NCBI GenBank assembly: GCA_018817365.1
Contig: JAHISY010000086.1
Span: forward strand, 1 to 13,952
Source: Patescibacteria group bacterium
Lineage (GTDB): Bacteria; Patescibacteriota; Gracilibacteria; JAHISY01
DNA length: 13,952 nucleotides
Direction of reading: 5' to 3'
The notes under the pieces were generated by a model. It searched no databases and was not told the origin of the DNA. It was given only the letters and a program-made list of their open reading frames with translations. Of this stretch, positions 1-6,966 are shown piece by piece. A program made the translations under genes and the position numbers. How positions within the stretch are numbered: position 1 is the stretch's first letter; each line of letters begins with the position of its first letter.

Positions 1-1383
1 CTCGAAAGCGCTGCCGCGTTGCTAAACCTCGTGGAAACTGATTCGCTGCCGGTCGAATTGCAGCAAAAAGTAGCAGAGGCGAACAGCGGTTTGAATTATT
101 TTTTGGAAGTCGCGCAGCCGCTCGCGGAAGCTCTCCCGCAGCTTCCAAATTTTTTGGGAGATAAAGTTCCGCGCCGTTATTTAATTCTTTTTCAAAATCC
201 GGATGAAATCCGTCCGACCGGCGGCTTCGTCGGCTCGGTCGGGATTTTGAATTTGAATGACGGTTTCGCGGAAAAATTTGAGATTCGGGATGTTTACGAG
301 ATCGACGGACAACTTGCGGAGCATTTGAATCCTCCGGAGGGATTCGGTTTCATCACCGGAAGTTGGGGGCTGCGCGACGTGAATTACCACCCCGATTTTC
401 CGACTTCCGCGGAAGCGGCGGCAGTAATTTTCGAGGAAGCCGGTTTCGGCAGCGTGGACGGCGTAGCGGCGGTAAACTCGACTTTTTTGACGAAACTCGC
501 AGCGGCAGCAGCGAACGGGGTGCAGCTCGATCGATTCTCACGAAAAATCGAAGCCGAAGATCTCACGCTCCTTCTCTCGTTAATAATCGAGACGAAAACA
601 GACGGCGCGGAAAAGCCGAAACAAATTTTGGATGAGGTGTGGGCGGCGCTTCGACAAGATTTGCAGAAAATTCCAGCGACGGAACTAGCGGGCATCGCGC
701 TCGATTCGATCATGGAAAAAGAAATCCAATTCGCTTCTACGAATCCCGATTTGCAAAAAATCGCGCGCGCTGTCGGAGTGGCAAACGAGCTCGCGGAAAC
801 CGAGGGCGACTATCTTTTTGTGGTGAATACTTCGCTTTCGGGAAATAAATCAGATCGTTTTTGTTCGAATGAAATTTCCCACACAACAGAAATTTCGGCG
901 GAAGGAGATACGATCGATACTTTGAAAATTTTGCGAAAGCACGCGTGGAGCGAAGCGGAAGAGCGGAGGATGGAAAATTTGGCGGAAGATTTCGGAATTC
1001 GACTGCCGGAAGAATTGAAGGAGATACTAGGTCGCGGACGGAATATCGATCTTGTGAAAGTTTTCGTGCCGCTCGGCAGCGAGTTAATTTCGGTAGAAGG
1101 TCTGCCAAAAAATCGAGTGGAAACAAAAAATTCCACGGGCAAAACTTATTTCATGTTCTCGCTCACGGTTCAACCGAAATTTTCACGGGAAGTAGTTTTG
1201 AAATACCGGCTGCCGATCAAGTTTGAGGAGAAGTATTCTTTTTTGGGTGAATTCCAAAGCGGAGACAGCGAGAGAGAGGTTGAGAAGGTCGTAAGAAAAG
1301 ATGGCGTGGAAATTTTCGAAGAAAAGATTGATCTGGGGACAGAAAGAACATTTGTCATTCCCGCGAAGACAGAAATTCACTAA
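1..1383 (+). CDS. DUF4012 domain protein, 5'-truncated by window edge
   Basis: The reading frame is open to base 1. A TTG at 19 is the first possible start, but no ribosome site supports it, so the N-terminal part very likely lies outside the window. About 460 codons are visible, ending in TAA. Near residue 52 of the fragment is the signature region YLILFQNPDEIRPTGGFVGS, followed by a DVYEIDGQL stretch; together these are typical of DUF4012 proteins, usually larger envelope proteins of Gram-positive and CPR bacteria with an N-terminal membrane segment. No membrane segment remains here, consistent with a missing N-terminus. The C-terminal 150 residues are beta-rich (repeated V-F-V and F-S-L-T-V strands). 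The biochemical function of the family is not established, and a cell-surface or polysaccharide-related role is only inferred. It converges on clpC. Confidence 0.8.
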   Translation, partial: LESAAALLNLVETDSLPVELQQKVAEANSGLNYFLEVAQPLAEALPQLPNFLGDKVPRRYLILFQNPDEIRPTGGFVGSVGILNLNDGFAEKFEIRDVYEIDGQLAEHLNPPEGFGFITGSWGLRDVNYHPDFPTSAEAAAVIFEEAGFGSVDGVAAVNSTFLTKLAAAAANGVQLDRFSRKIEAEDLTLLLSLIIETKTDGAEKPKQILDEVWAALRQDLQKIPATELAGIALDSIMEKEIQFASTNPDLQKIARAVGVANELAETEGDYLFVVNTSLSGNKSDRFCSNEISHTTEISAEGDTIDTLKILRKHAWSEAEERRMENLAEDFGIRLPEELKEILGRGRNIDLVKVFVPLGSELISVEGLPKNRVETKNSTGKTYFMFSLTVQPKFSREVVLKYRLPIKFEEKYSFLGEFQSGDSEREVEKVVRKDGVEIFEEKIDLGTERTFVIPAKTEIH

Positions 1384-1391
1384 ACAGCCCT

Positions 1392-1480
1392 CATTGCACA
1401 TTGCACATTGCACATTGCACATTGCACATTGCACATTGCACATTGCACATTGAAAATTGAAAATTGAAAATTGAAAATTG
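1392..1480. repeat. Two-part heptanucleotide tandem array
   Basis: Eight perfect copies of CATTGCA (1392-1447) are followed by a partial CATTG (1448-1452) and then four perfect copies of AAAATTG (1453-1480). The period of 7 is kept across the change of unit. The array fills the gap between two convergent genes: it begins 9 bases after the DUF4012 stop and ends one base before the clpC stop triplet. It resembles short tandemly repeated heptamers of bacterial intergenic regions. No CRISPR-like spacers and no hairpin long enough for a classic terminator are present. Confidence 0.95.
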
Positions 1481-1481
1481 A

Positions 1482-4088
1482 TTACTTCCGCCTTCCCTTC
1501 TTCTTGAAGATCAGTTCCCCCGCCTTTTTTGAAAAGCCGATTTGAATCGTGTCGCCGTTTTTGAATTTCCCGTCAAGAATGAAACCTGCAAGCTCATCTT
1601 CAATTTTTTCAGTAATCGTCCGCCGTACCGGTCGCGCGCCGTATTTCGGGTTGTAACTTTTTTCCGCGAGGTAGTCGAGAGCTGCCGGAGCGAGTTCGAG
1701 CTTGATTTTCTTTTCTGCCAATCTTTCTTCCAAATCACCAAGATGCAACTTCACGATTTCTTTAATTTCATCGGAAGTGAGCGGATCAAAAACCACGATT
1801 TTATCAACACGATTGAGAAACTCCGGTCGGAATTTTTCTTCCAGTTTATTGAGAACATCCGACTTCACTTCTTCGAATTCCGCCTTCGCGTCGCGCAATT
1901 CCGAACCCGCCGCGAAACCGATTTTACCGGAGGCCGTTGTCATCCGTTCCGCGCCGATATTGGAGGTCATTACGATAATCGTATTGCGAAAATCCGTCCG
2001 CCGCCCGCGCGCGTCAGTGAGATAACCATCTTCGAGAATTTGAAGAAGAAGATTTTGAAATTCGGGATGCGCTTTTTCGACCTCGTCGAAGAGGATGACA
2101 GAATACGGACGGCGGCGGACTTTTTCGGTCAACTCACCGCCCTCTTCGTAACCGATGTAGCCGGCAGTCGCGCCGACGAGGCGGGAGGAAGCGTGCCGCT
2201 CCGCGAATTCAGACATGTCGATCTTCACGAGCGCGTCTTCCGAACCGTAGACTTTTCTGGCGAGGGTCTTTACTAATTCTGTTTTGCCCACGCCCGTCGG
2301 ACCGAGGAAAATAAATGAGCCGATTGGTCGATTCGGCGCCGCGATGCCGACGCGCGAACGGCGGACGGCTTGTGAAATTAATTTGATCGCGACTTTTTGA
2401 CCGACAATCCGCGAGGTAAGAATTTCTTCGAGATTTTGCAGCCGGATAATATCCTCCGCGAGCAGATCACCCGCCGGCACGCCCGTCGCGGAGGCAACAA
2501 CCTTTGCCACATCTTCGGCGACAACCCGCGGTTGCTTGCCATTTTCTGGAATTGTTGAAGTTTTATTCGTTTCAATTTCGTTGCGCAGCTGTAGCTCGCG
2601 CGCGCGGAGATTCGCTGCCACTTCGTAATTTTGACTCGAAACTGCCGCTTCTTTTTGCGTGATAATTTTTGCGAGCTCGTCTTTCAGCTTTTTAATCTCG
2701 CGAGAATCTCCCCGCTGCCGCACGCCTTTCAGCGAAGCAGCCTCGTCAATCAAATCAATCGCCTTGTCTGGCAAGAAACGGTCGGGAATGTACCGCTTCG
2801 ACATTTTGACCGCGGCGACGAGCGCGGCATCTTCAATCTTCAAGCCGTGATGTTTCTCGAAACTCGGTCGCAGTCCTTCGAGAATTTTGATCGAAGCCTC
2901 CTCGCTCGGCTCGGGCACCATCACTGGTTGAAACCGGCGCGCGAGCGCTTTGTCGTTTTCGACGTGTTTACGAAATTCATCGAGCGTTGTCGCGCCGATG
3001 ATTTGAACTTTGCCGCGAGCAAGCGCGGGTTTGAGGATATTGGCCGCGTCGAGAGAACCTTCCGCTGCGCCCGTGCCGATAACGGTGTGGAGTTCATCGA
3101 GGAAGAGAATCACCTCGTTTGAATATTTCGTCGCCTCGTCGATGATTTTTTTGAATCTTTCTTCGAATTCTCCGCGATACTTCGTGCCGGCGATGAGTGC
3201 CGTCATTGAAATCATGAGAACCCGCCGATCCAGCATTGAAGCTGGAACCTTCTCGGCGACAATTGCCTGCGCGAGCCCTTCGACCACCGCAGTCTTGCCC
3301 ACGCCCGGTTCGCCGGTCAAAACCGGATTATTTTTCGTTTTGCGGTTGAGAATCGCGATCATCCGCGCAATTTCCTGCTCGCGTCCGATGATTGGGTCCA
3401 ATTTCCCAGCGCGCGACTCAGCGGTGAGATCAGTCGTGAAATAATCGAGGGCGGGAGTTTTGGATTTCCGCCGCGGCGGCGAGCCCGCCGTTTGCTGCGC
3501 CATTTCCGGAGAATCTTTGTGGGCGTACGCGTCGCCAAAATCTTGGTTCGGATTTTGCCGGGAAATGACTTGCTGGAGGCTGCCGAAAAGAATTTCGAGC
3601 GGGTGCACATTTTTAGGAATGTTTTGCGCTTCCTGCGCATCGCGAAAAATTTCCTCAATTTGCCGCCGAATCTCGGCTGGTCTGATTTTCATATTTTCGA
3701 GAATCACGGCTGCGGCAGTATTTTCTTGTGAAACGAGCGCGTACAGCAGATGCTCCGTCCCGACTGCCGAATGATTGAAACGGTACGCCGTCCGAATCGC
3801 ATCCTCGATTACTTTTTTGGCAAAACCGGAGAGACTCCCCGCCTCCGCGGAATCGGCGGTACGCGAAGATTGCGCCCGACCGACAGTTTGGAGGACAAGC
3901 TTCACATTTTCGACAGTTACTCCGAAACCAAGCAGCACGCTCGCGCCGAGACTCTCGGGCTGCGTGAGAATACCGAGCAAAATGTGTTCTGTGCCGACAT
4001 AACTCAGCCCCGCCTCACGCGCCTGATCTTGCGCGACGATGAGAGCCCGCTTTGCTTCTTTCGTGAATTTGTCGAAGTTGTTAAACAT
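1482..4088 (-). CDS. clpC: ATP-dependent Clp protease ATP-binding subunit ClpC
   Basis: An AAA+ unfoldase of 868 residues, close to the usual ClpC size, that feeds substrates to ClpP in the cytoplasm. Domains: a double Clp N-repeat (about 1-150), a hydrophilic linker (150-215), AAA1 with Walker A GEPGVGKT (259-266) and Walker B ILFLDE (327-332), a middle region with a UVR-like stretch (about 474-505) that marks ClpC rather than ClpA/ClpB, and AAA2 with Walker A GPTGVGKT (596-603) and Walker B ILFDE (665-669). An IGF tripeptide at 723-725 matches the ClpP-docking loop, so the protein should partner with ClpP. Candidate arginine fingers are in LARRF (384-385) and FLNR (760). The start MFNNFDKFT is the standard family start. 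There is no Shine-Dalgarno; the leader is about 44 nt with a dyad. It is divergent from pyrD. Confidence 0.96.
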   Translation of the reverse strand: MFNNFDKFTKEAKRALIVAQDQAREAGLSYVGTEHILLGILTQPESLGASVLLGFGVTVENVKLVLQTVGRAQSSRTADSAEAGSLSGFAKKVIEDAIRTAYRFNHSAVGTEHLLYALVSQENTAAAVILENMKIRPAEIRRQIEEIFRDAQEAQNIPKNVHPLEILFGSLQQVISRQNPNQDFGDAYAHKDSPEMAQQTAGSPPRRKSKTPALDYFTTDLTAESRAGKLDPIIGREQEIARMIAILNRKTKNNPVLTGEPGVGKTAVVEGLAQAIVAEKVPASMLDRRVLMISMTALIAGTKYRGEFEERFKKIIDEATKYSNEVILFLDELHTVIGTGAAEGSLDAANILKPALARGKVQIIGATTLDEFRKHVENDKALARRFQPVMVPEPSEEASIKILEGLRPSFEKHHGLKIEDAALVAAVKMSKRYIPDRFLPDKAIDLIDEAASLKGVRQRGDSREIKKLKDELAKIITQKEAAVSSQNYEVAANLRARELQLRNEIETNKTSTIPENGKQPRVVAEDVAKVVASATGVPAGDLLAEDIIRLQNLEEILTSRIVGQKVAIKLISQAVRRSRVGIAAPNRPIGSFIFLGPTGVGKTELVKTLARKVYGSEDALVKIDMSEFAERHASSRLVGATAGYIGYEEGGELTEKVRRRPYSVILFDEVEKAHPEFQNLLLQILEDGYLTDARGRRTDFRNTIIVMTSNIGAERMTTASGKIGFAAGSELRDAKAEFEEVKSDVLNKLEEKFRPEFLNRVDKIVVFDPLTSDEIKEIVKLHLGDLEERLAEKKIKLELAPAALDYLAEKSYNPKYGARPVRRTITEKIEDELAGFILDGKFKNGDTIQIGFSKKAGELIFKKKGRRK

Positions 4089-4111
4089 CTAAAATTGGAG
4101 ATTAAAAACAA

Positions 4112-4129
4112 CGGAAGTTTTCTCTTCCG
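4112..4129 (-). promoter_or_regulatory. Inverted repeat in clpC leader
   Basis: Perfect 6-bp arms CGGAAG (4112-4117) and CTTCCG (4124-4129) around a 6-nt centre. It lies between the predicted clpC transcription start (about 4132) and the ATG at 4088, so it could be an operator or a 5'-leader hairpin. It is neither CIRCE (GAGTGCTAA type) nor a CtsR direct repeat. Confidence 0.4.
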
Positions 4130-4138
4130 ACGTGCCGA

Positions 4139-4147
4139 ATTGTATCA
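4139..4147 (-). promoter_or_regulatory. Extended -10 of clpC promoter
   Basis: On the minus strand this reads TGATACAAT, an extended -10 (TGn plus TACAAT). A weak -35 candidate, TTGGAT, lies 18 nt upstream. It predicts transcription from about 4132 and a leader of about 44 nt. Confidence 0.5.
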
Positions 4148-4210
4148 CAATTTTATTCAAAAATCCAAACAAGCGCGTTGCCAAAATTTCAATTTTTTGC
4201 TGAAAAATTT

Positions 4211-4219
4211 TGTTAAAAT
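4211..4219 (+). promoter_or_regulatory. Extended -10 immediately upstream of pyrD
   Basis: TGTTAAAAT, an extended -10, with only 7 nt between its last base and the pyrD ATG at 4227. Initiation at the usual distance would fall on or next to the A of ATG, giving a leaderless mRNA. No good -35 at 17 nt is seen, which fits reliance on the TGn extension. Confidence 0.5.
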
Positions 4220-4226
4220 CACCCGG

Positions 4227-5147
4227 ATGAAGCTCACTACCAAATTCCTCGGAATCAGCCTCGCGAACCCGCTCGTTTTGGCTTCCGGAATTTTGGGAAC
4301 GACAGGGGCCAGTCTCGCGGCGGCGGTGAAAGCGGGGGCGGGAGCGGCAACTTCAAAATCAGTGTGGTTGCGCCGCCACGATGGGCATTCGAATCCGACC
4401 GTTTTGAATCTCGGCGGCGGAAATTTATTGAACGCGGTCGGGCTGCCGCACGGCGGAATCGAGGAGGCACGCGTGGAATTCGAGAATTTTCGGAAGCTCT
4501 CGAGCGCACCGCTTTTCGCGAGCATTGCCGCGAGTAATTTTGAAGAATTCGGCGAGACCGCGGCAGCTGTCGCGGAGTTGAAACCTGATTTGATGGAATT
4601 AAATATTTCTTGTCCGAATGTGGAGAGTGAGTTCGGTCGACCATTCGCGTGTTCGATTCGCGACACGAAAAAAGTCGTAAAGATCGTGAAGAAAAAGTGT
4701 GGCGCAATTCCGCTCGCGGTGAAACTCTCGCCAAATGTGGAAAACATTGCCGAAATCGCGCGCGCGGCGGAGACAGCGGGTGCGGACGCGATTACGGCGG
4801 TAAACACCGTCGGTCCGGGAATGGTGATTGACATCGAGACTGCTGAGCCGATTCTCTTGAACCGCGTCGGCGGACTGTCGGGACCGGCGATTCGTCCACT
4901 CGCGGTACGAGCAGTATGGGAAATTTTCGAGGCGGTGAAAATTCCGATCATCGGAACCGGCGGAGTGGCGAACGGAAGAGATGCGATTGAAATGATGGAA
5001 GCGGGCGCGAGTTTGGTTGGAATCGGTTCGGCAGCGAAAGATGGATTGGAAATTTTCGGAAAAATTAAAAAAGAAATCGAGAAGTGGTGCGAGTCGCGCG
5101 GAATCGAAAATATTTCTGAATTGACCGGAAAGGCGCATCGAAGTTAA
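4227..5147 (+). CDS. pyrD: Dihydroorotate dehydrogenase, catalytic subunit (class 1B-like)
   Basis: FMN enzyme that oxidises dihydroorotate to orotate in pyrimidine synthesis. 306 residues, normal for class 1. Seen: the family start MKLTTKFLGISLANPLVLASG, TSKSV with K44, LLNAVGLPHGG (67-77, like the LNAIGLQNPG segment of class 1B), NISCPN (126-131) with catalytic Cys129 (class 2 enzymes use Ser), AVKLSPN with K166, NTVGPGM (193-199), and the FMN-phosphate loop GTGGV (243-247). The frame is open far upstream to 3750, but that part is antisense to clpC; homology and the promoter at 4211-4219 place the start at 4227. The partner PyrK-like subunit is encoded 0.9 kb downstream, separated by a toxin-antitoxin pair and a lipoprotein gene. 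Some motifs (NTVGPGM, VGGLSGPAI) resemble archaeal-type sequences. Confidence 0.93.
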   Translation: MKLTTKFLGISLANPLVLASGILGTTGASLAAAVKAGAGAATSKSVWLRRHDGHSNPTVLNLGGGNLLNAVGLPHGGIEEARVEFENFRKLSSAPLFASIAASNFEEFGETAAAVAELKPDLMELNISCPNVESEFGRPFACSIRDTKKVVKIVKKKCGAIPLAVKLSPNVENIAEIARAAETAGADAITAVNTVGPGMVIDIETAEPILLNRVGGLSGPAIRPLAVRAVWEIFEAVKIPIIGTGGVANGRDAIEMMEAGASLVGIGSAAKDGLEIFGKIKKEIEKWCESRGIENISELTGKAHRS

Positions 5148-5150
5148 AAT
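5145..5150 (+). promoter_or_regulatory. Possible -10 of hicBA overlapping the pyrD stop
   Basis: TAAAAT starts within the pyrD stop codon and ends 6 nt before the hicB ATG, the same geometry as at pyrD and at the gene starting at 13922. The TGn extension is absent (AGT precedes it), so co-transcription with pyrD is equally possible. Confidence 0.3.
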
Positions 5151-5156
5151 AAAAGC

Positions 5157-5399
5157 ATGACTTACCACTTCAATATTATTTTTCGTCCAGAACCAGAGGG
5201 CGGTTTCACAGTAATCGTTCCCTCTTTACCCGGCTGCATTACTTATGGTCGCGATCTCAAAGAAGCTAAGGAAATGGCGAAAGATGCGATCAAACTTTAT
5301 GTTGAAAGCGCTGATGCCGACGAAGATATTCTTGATGACTCTGAATCATTCTTCACTTCAATCAAATTCAACAGTGACGAAAAGCTTCAGCATGCCTAA
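5157..5399 (+). CDS. hicB: HicB-family antitoxin, short form
   Basis: 80 residues with the partial RNase-H-like fold of HicB antitoxins: an N-terminal strand (YHFNIIFRPEPEGGF), the family word VPSLPGCITYG (about 21-31) and the helix LKEAKEMAKDAIKLYVES. The acidic tail (ADADEDILDDSE) is typical. It lacks a C-terminal ribbon-helix-helix or HTH domain, so it should neutralise HicA by direct binding, and autoregulation through its own DNA-binding domain is unlikely. The start is 9 nt after pyrD and no Shine-Dalgarno is seen. The 3' end overlaps hicA by 8 nt, the compact coupling usual for TA pairs. The reversed order (antitoxin first) is common in this family. Confidence 0.9.
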   Translation: MTYHFNIIFRPEPEGGFTVIVPSLPGCITYGRDLKEAKEMAKDAIKLYVESADADEDILDDSESFFTSIKFNSDEKLQHA

Positions 5400-5604
5400 A
5401 TTGCCTGTACTTACCTCTCGTCAGCTCATAAAAATTTTAGAATCACGGGGTTTTGTCAAAAAACGTTCTTCGGGAAGCCACATTATTTTTCATCATCCAA
5501 GTTTAAAAAAACAGGCAATTGTCCCTTTTCATTGTCGTGATTTGCCAAAAGGCACCATTTCCTCAATTCTCAAATCAATCGGTATTGATAGAGGGAAAAT
5601 ATAA
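5392..5604 (+). CDS. hicA: HicA-family mRNA interferase toxin
   Basis: 70 residues, the usual HicA size, with a dsRNA-binding-like fold. Seen: SRQLIKILESRGFVKKRSSG (about residues 9-28), then SHIIFHHP, in which the first His is the conserved catalytic residue of HicA toxins, then the basic C-terminal half with LPKGTISSILKSIGI. It is expected to cleave mRNA and stop growth when not bound by HicB. The start MPKLPVL was chosen because it overlaps the hicB end by 8 nt and begins the conserved domain; the frame is open further upstream to 5245, but that would add about 49 residues antiparallel to the family length. It has no own promoter or ribosome site, so translation is probably coupled to hicB. 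Confidence 0.9.
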   Translation: MPKLPVLTSRQLIKILESRGFVKKRSSGSHIIFHHPSLKKQAIVPFHCRDLPKGTISSILKSIGIDRGKI

Positions 5605-5633
5605 ATCAAGCTTCTTTTATTAATTTTGAAAAA

Positions 5634-6020
5634 ATGAAAAAACTTTTCACTTTTCTCGTCCTCACGGTTTTGCTCACCGGCTGCACAACCGCATCCGACG
5701 GAAGTTTTCTCGACGAGAAAATTAAATGCAAAAAATTAGCGGAGGCGAGATTTGAAGAATTGGAAACGGGTTGGGGATATTCTTTTACCCCTCGATATTC
5801 AAATTATTCACCAGAATTAGACACATGCCTGATTAATTACGTAATTCAATCAGAAGAATCACCCAGCTCCTACTTTACCGACATAATAGAAGATATTGCC
5901 ACAAATATAAAAATCTCTAAATTTGTAAGTCTAAAAGACGACACATCTAAAAACTGGACGACAAAAAGAAAATCTTTTGAATCCCAATTAGATCTTTATT
6001 TCGGCAAAGATACCGAATAA
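5634..6020 (+). CDS. Small secreted lipoprotein, hypothetical
   Basis: 128 residues. The N-terminus is a clear lipoprotein signal: MKK, a hydrophobic core (LFTFLVLTVLL) and the lipobox LTGC, with Cys17 as the lipid-modified residue. The mature part is hydrophilic, mixed-charge and not recognised; it contains two further cysteines (in KIKCKKL and DTCLIN) that could form a disulfide, and an aromatic patch (GWGYSFTPRYSNYS). It starts 29 nt after hicA on the same strand, so it may be co-transcribed. The 3' half is more AT-rich than pyrD or pyrK, consistent with acquisition together with the hicBA pair. No function can be assigned beyond membrane anchoring. Confidence 0.75.
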   Translation: MKKLFTFLVLTVLLTGCTTASDGSFLDEKIKCKKLAEARFEELETGWGYSFTPRYSNYSPELDTCLINYVIQSEESPSSYFTDIIEDIATNIKISKFVSLKDDTSKNWTTKRKSFESQLDLYFGKDTE

Positions 6021-6024
6021 TTTT
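5996..6024 (+). terminator. Weak rho-independent terminator candidate
   Basis: The arms TTATTTCGG (5996-6004) and CCGAATAA (6013-6020) pair over 8 bp with one bulged T, around an 8-nt loop, and TTTT follows (6021-6024). It overlaps the lipoprotein stop codon. The stem is AT-rich at its base and the U-run is short, so efficiency is doubtful. Confidence 0.3.
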
Positions 6025-6073
6025 GAAAATTAGAATTTATTTGAAAATTTGAAAATTCGAAACTTGAAAATTA
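6023..6073. repeat. Degenerate TTGAAAATT word cluster
   Basis: Three perfect TTGAAAATT/TGAAAATT words and degenerate versions (GAAACTT) lie in the 66-bp gap before pyrK. The word is the same as in the second half of the array at 1453-1480, but the spacing is 7-8 and irregular, as in a decayed array. Confidence 0.5.
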
Positions 6074-6086
6074 AGCAGCCATCTAA

Positions 6087-6947
6087 ATGTCTCAAACACT
6101 ACCTACAACCGTCGCGATAAAAGAAATAATAAATGAGGCGGAAGGAATCAAAACTTTCGTTTTTGAGAGCGAGATGAATTTCGAACCCGGACAATTCGTG
6201 ATGGTTTGGTTGCCGCGAATTGATGAGAAACCATTTGGAGTGTGGAGGGTAAAAAGTGGAGAGCTTAGAATCAGCGTTTCGGCGGCGGGAGATTTTTCAC
6301 GGAAACTTCACGAACTGAAAATCGGCGATAAAATCGGCATCCGCGGACCCTTTGGTCATGGCTTCACTATTCCGGAGAAGAAGCGAATTGCTTTGGTGGG
6401 CGGAGGATTCGGCGTCGCCCCGCTGCTCGGATTGGCAGAACGCGCGGAAGATTGCGAGATGAATTTCATCATCGGTGCGCGCAGTGAAAATTTAATTTTC
6501 GGAAAAAATCATGCGGAGAAATTAGGCGCAAAAGTTTTGATTTCGACGAACGACGGCAGCTGCGGCGAGAAATGTCTCGCGACAGATTTGCTTGGAAAAT
6601 TGATCAGTAATAATTTAACCCCCCACTTCAGTGGAGGGACAATTGACGTGGTTTTTTCGTGCGGACCGGAATTGATGATGAAGCGAGTCGCGGAAATTTG
6701 CCGCGATGCAGAATTAACCCCCGAGACCTGCCTGCCGACAGGCAAGGTTTCTCGGGGGATAGATTGCGAACTCTCGCTCGAAAGATTCATGAAATGCGGA
6801 ATCGGCGTGTGCGGCAGTTGCGCGATGGATGATTCTGGATTTTGCGTCTGCCGCGAGGGACCAGTAATTAATGGAGCGAAAGCTTTGCAGCTCATAGAAT
6901 TTGGAAAATATCGGCGGGACAGTGTGGGGCTGCGGGAGAATTTTTAG
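6087..6947 (+). CDS. pyrK: Dihydroorotate dehydrogenase electron-transfer subunit (PyrK-like)
   Basis: FAD/[2Fe-2S] subunit that passes electrons from PyrD to NAD+. 286 residues, longer than a typical PyrK (about 230-260). Seen: an N-terminal FNR-like beta-barrel with FEPGQFVMV (32-40) and GDKIGIRGPFGHGF (80-93), a nucleotide-binding loop LVGGGFGVAPLLGLA (103-117), DVVFSCGPELMMK (187-199), and a C-terminal cluster with Cys237, Cys242, Cys245 and probably Cys255 (CREGPV) spaced as in PyrK iron-sulfur sites. The FAD motif reads KPFGV where RPFSI/RPISI is usual. Two palindromic inserts (residues about 178-184 and 211-224) explain most of the extra length and avoid the conserved motifs. Another FNR-type partner, such as a hydrogenase gamma subunit, is possible, but pyrD nearby favours PyrK. 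No Shine-Dalgarno precedes the ATG. Confidence 0.88.
   Translation: MSQTLPTTVAIKEIINEAEGIKTFVFESEMNFEPGQFVMVWLPRIDEKPFGVWRVKSGELRISVSAAGDFSRKLHELKIGDKIGIRGPFGHGFTIPEKKRIALVGGGFGVAPLLGLAERAEDCEMNFIIGARSENLIFGKNHAEKLGAKVLISTNDGSCGEKCLATDLLGKLISNNLTPHFSGGTIDVVFSCGPELMMKRVAEICRDAELTPETCLPTGKVSRGIDCELSLERFMKCGIGVCGSCAMDDSGFCVCREGPVINGAKALQLIEFGKYRRDSVGLRENF
6619..6638. repeat. Palindromic insert 1 inside pyrK
   Basis: CCCCCCAC and GTGGAGGG form an 8-bp stem (one mismatch) closed by a TTCA loop. It is read in frame as TPHFSGG and lies in the variable loop just before the DVVFSCGP motif. The left border reads TTAACCCCC, as in the second insert. Confidence 0.6.
6718..6758. repeat. Palindromic insert 2 inside pyrK
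   Basis: The outer arms CCCCCGAGA (6718-6726) and TCTCGGGGG (6750-6758) pair over 9 bp. The inner arms TGCCTG (6729-6734) and CAGGCA (6739-6744) pair over 6 bp around a CCGA loop, with two more CC/GG pairs possible across a bulge. It is read in frame as TPETCLPTGKVSRG (about residues 211-224), between the MMKRVAEI helix and the iron-sulfur domain, where other PyrK proteins have no such segment. I recall LPTGK/LPVGRQ words as frequent in CPR protein sets. Confidence 0.75.
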
Positions 6948-6966
6948 CGCGAATAATTTTCAAAAC

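Noticed and set aside
1183..1443. Cys-rich small protein (repeated CNVQCAM) on the minus strand
   Set aside because: It is only the translation of the CATTGCA array running into antisense DUF4012 sequence.
1392..1480. CRISPR array
   Set aside because: Direct 7-bp repeats without spacers and no cas genes nearby.
1542..2276. Long plus-strand open frame (244 codons) inside clpC
   Set aside because: Antisense to a well-conserved AAA+ region; composition is explained by the codon bias of clpC, and no family features or start signals are seen.
3750..4226. N-terminal extension of PyrD by 159 residues
   Set aside because: The extension is antisense to clpC and outside PyrD homology; the family start and a -10 element are at 4227 and 4211-4219.
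4157..4951. Minus-strand open frame of 264 codons over pyrD
   Set aside because: Exact antisense of conserved pyrD motifs, with no promoter or ribosome site of its own.
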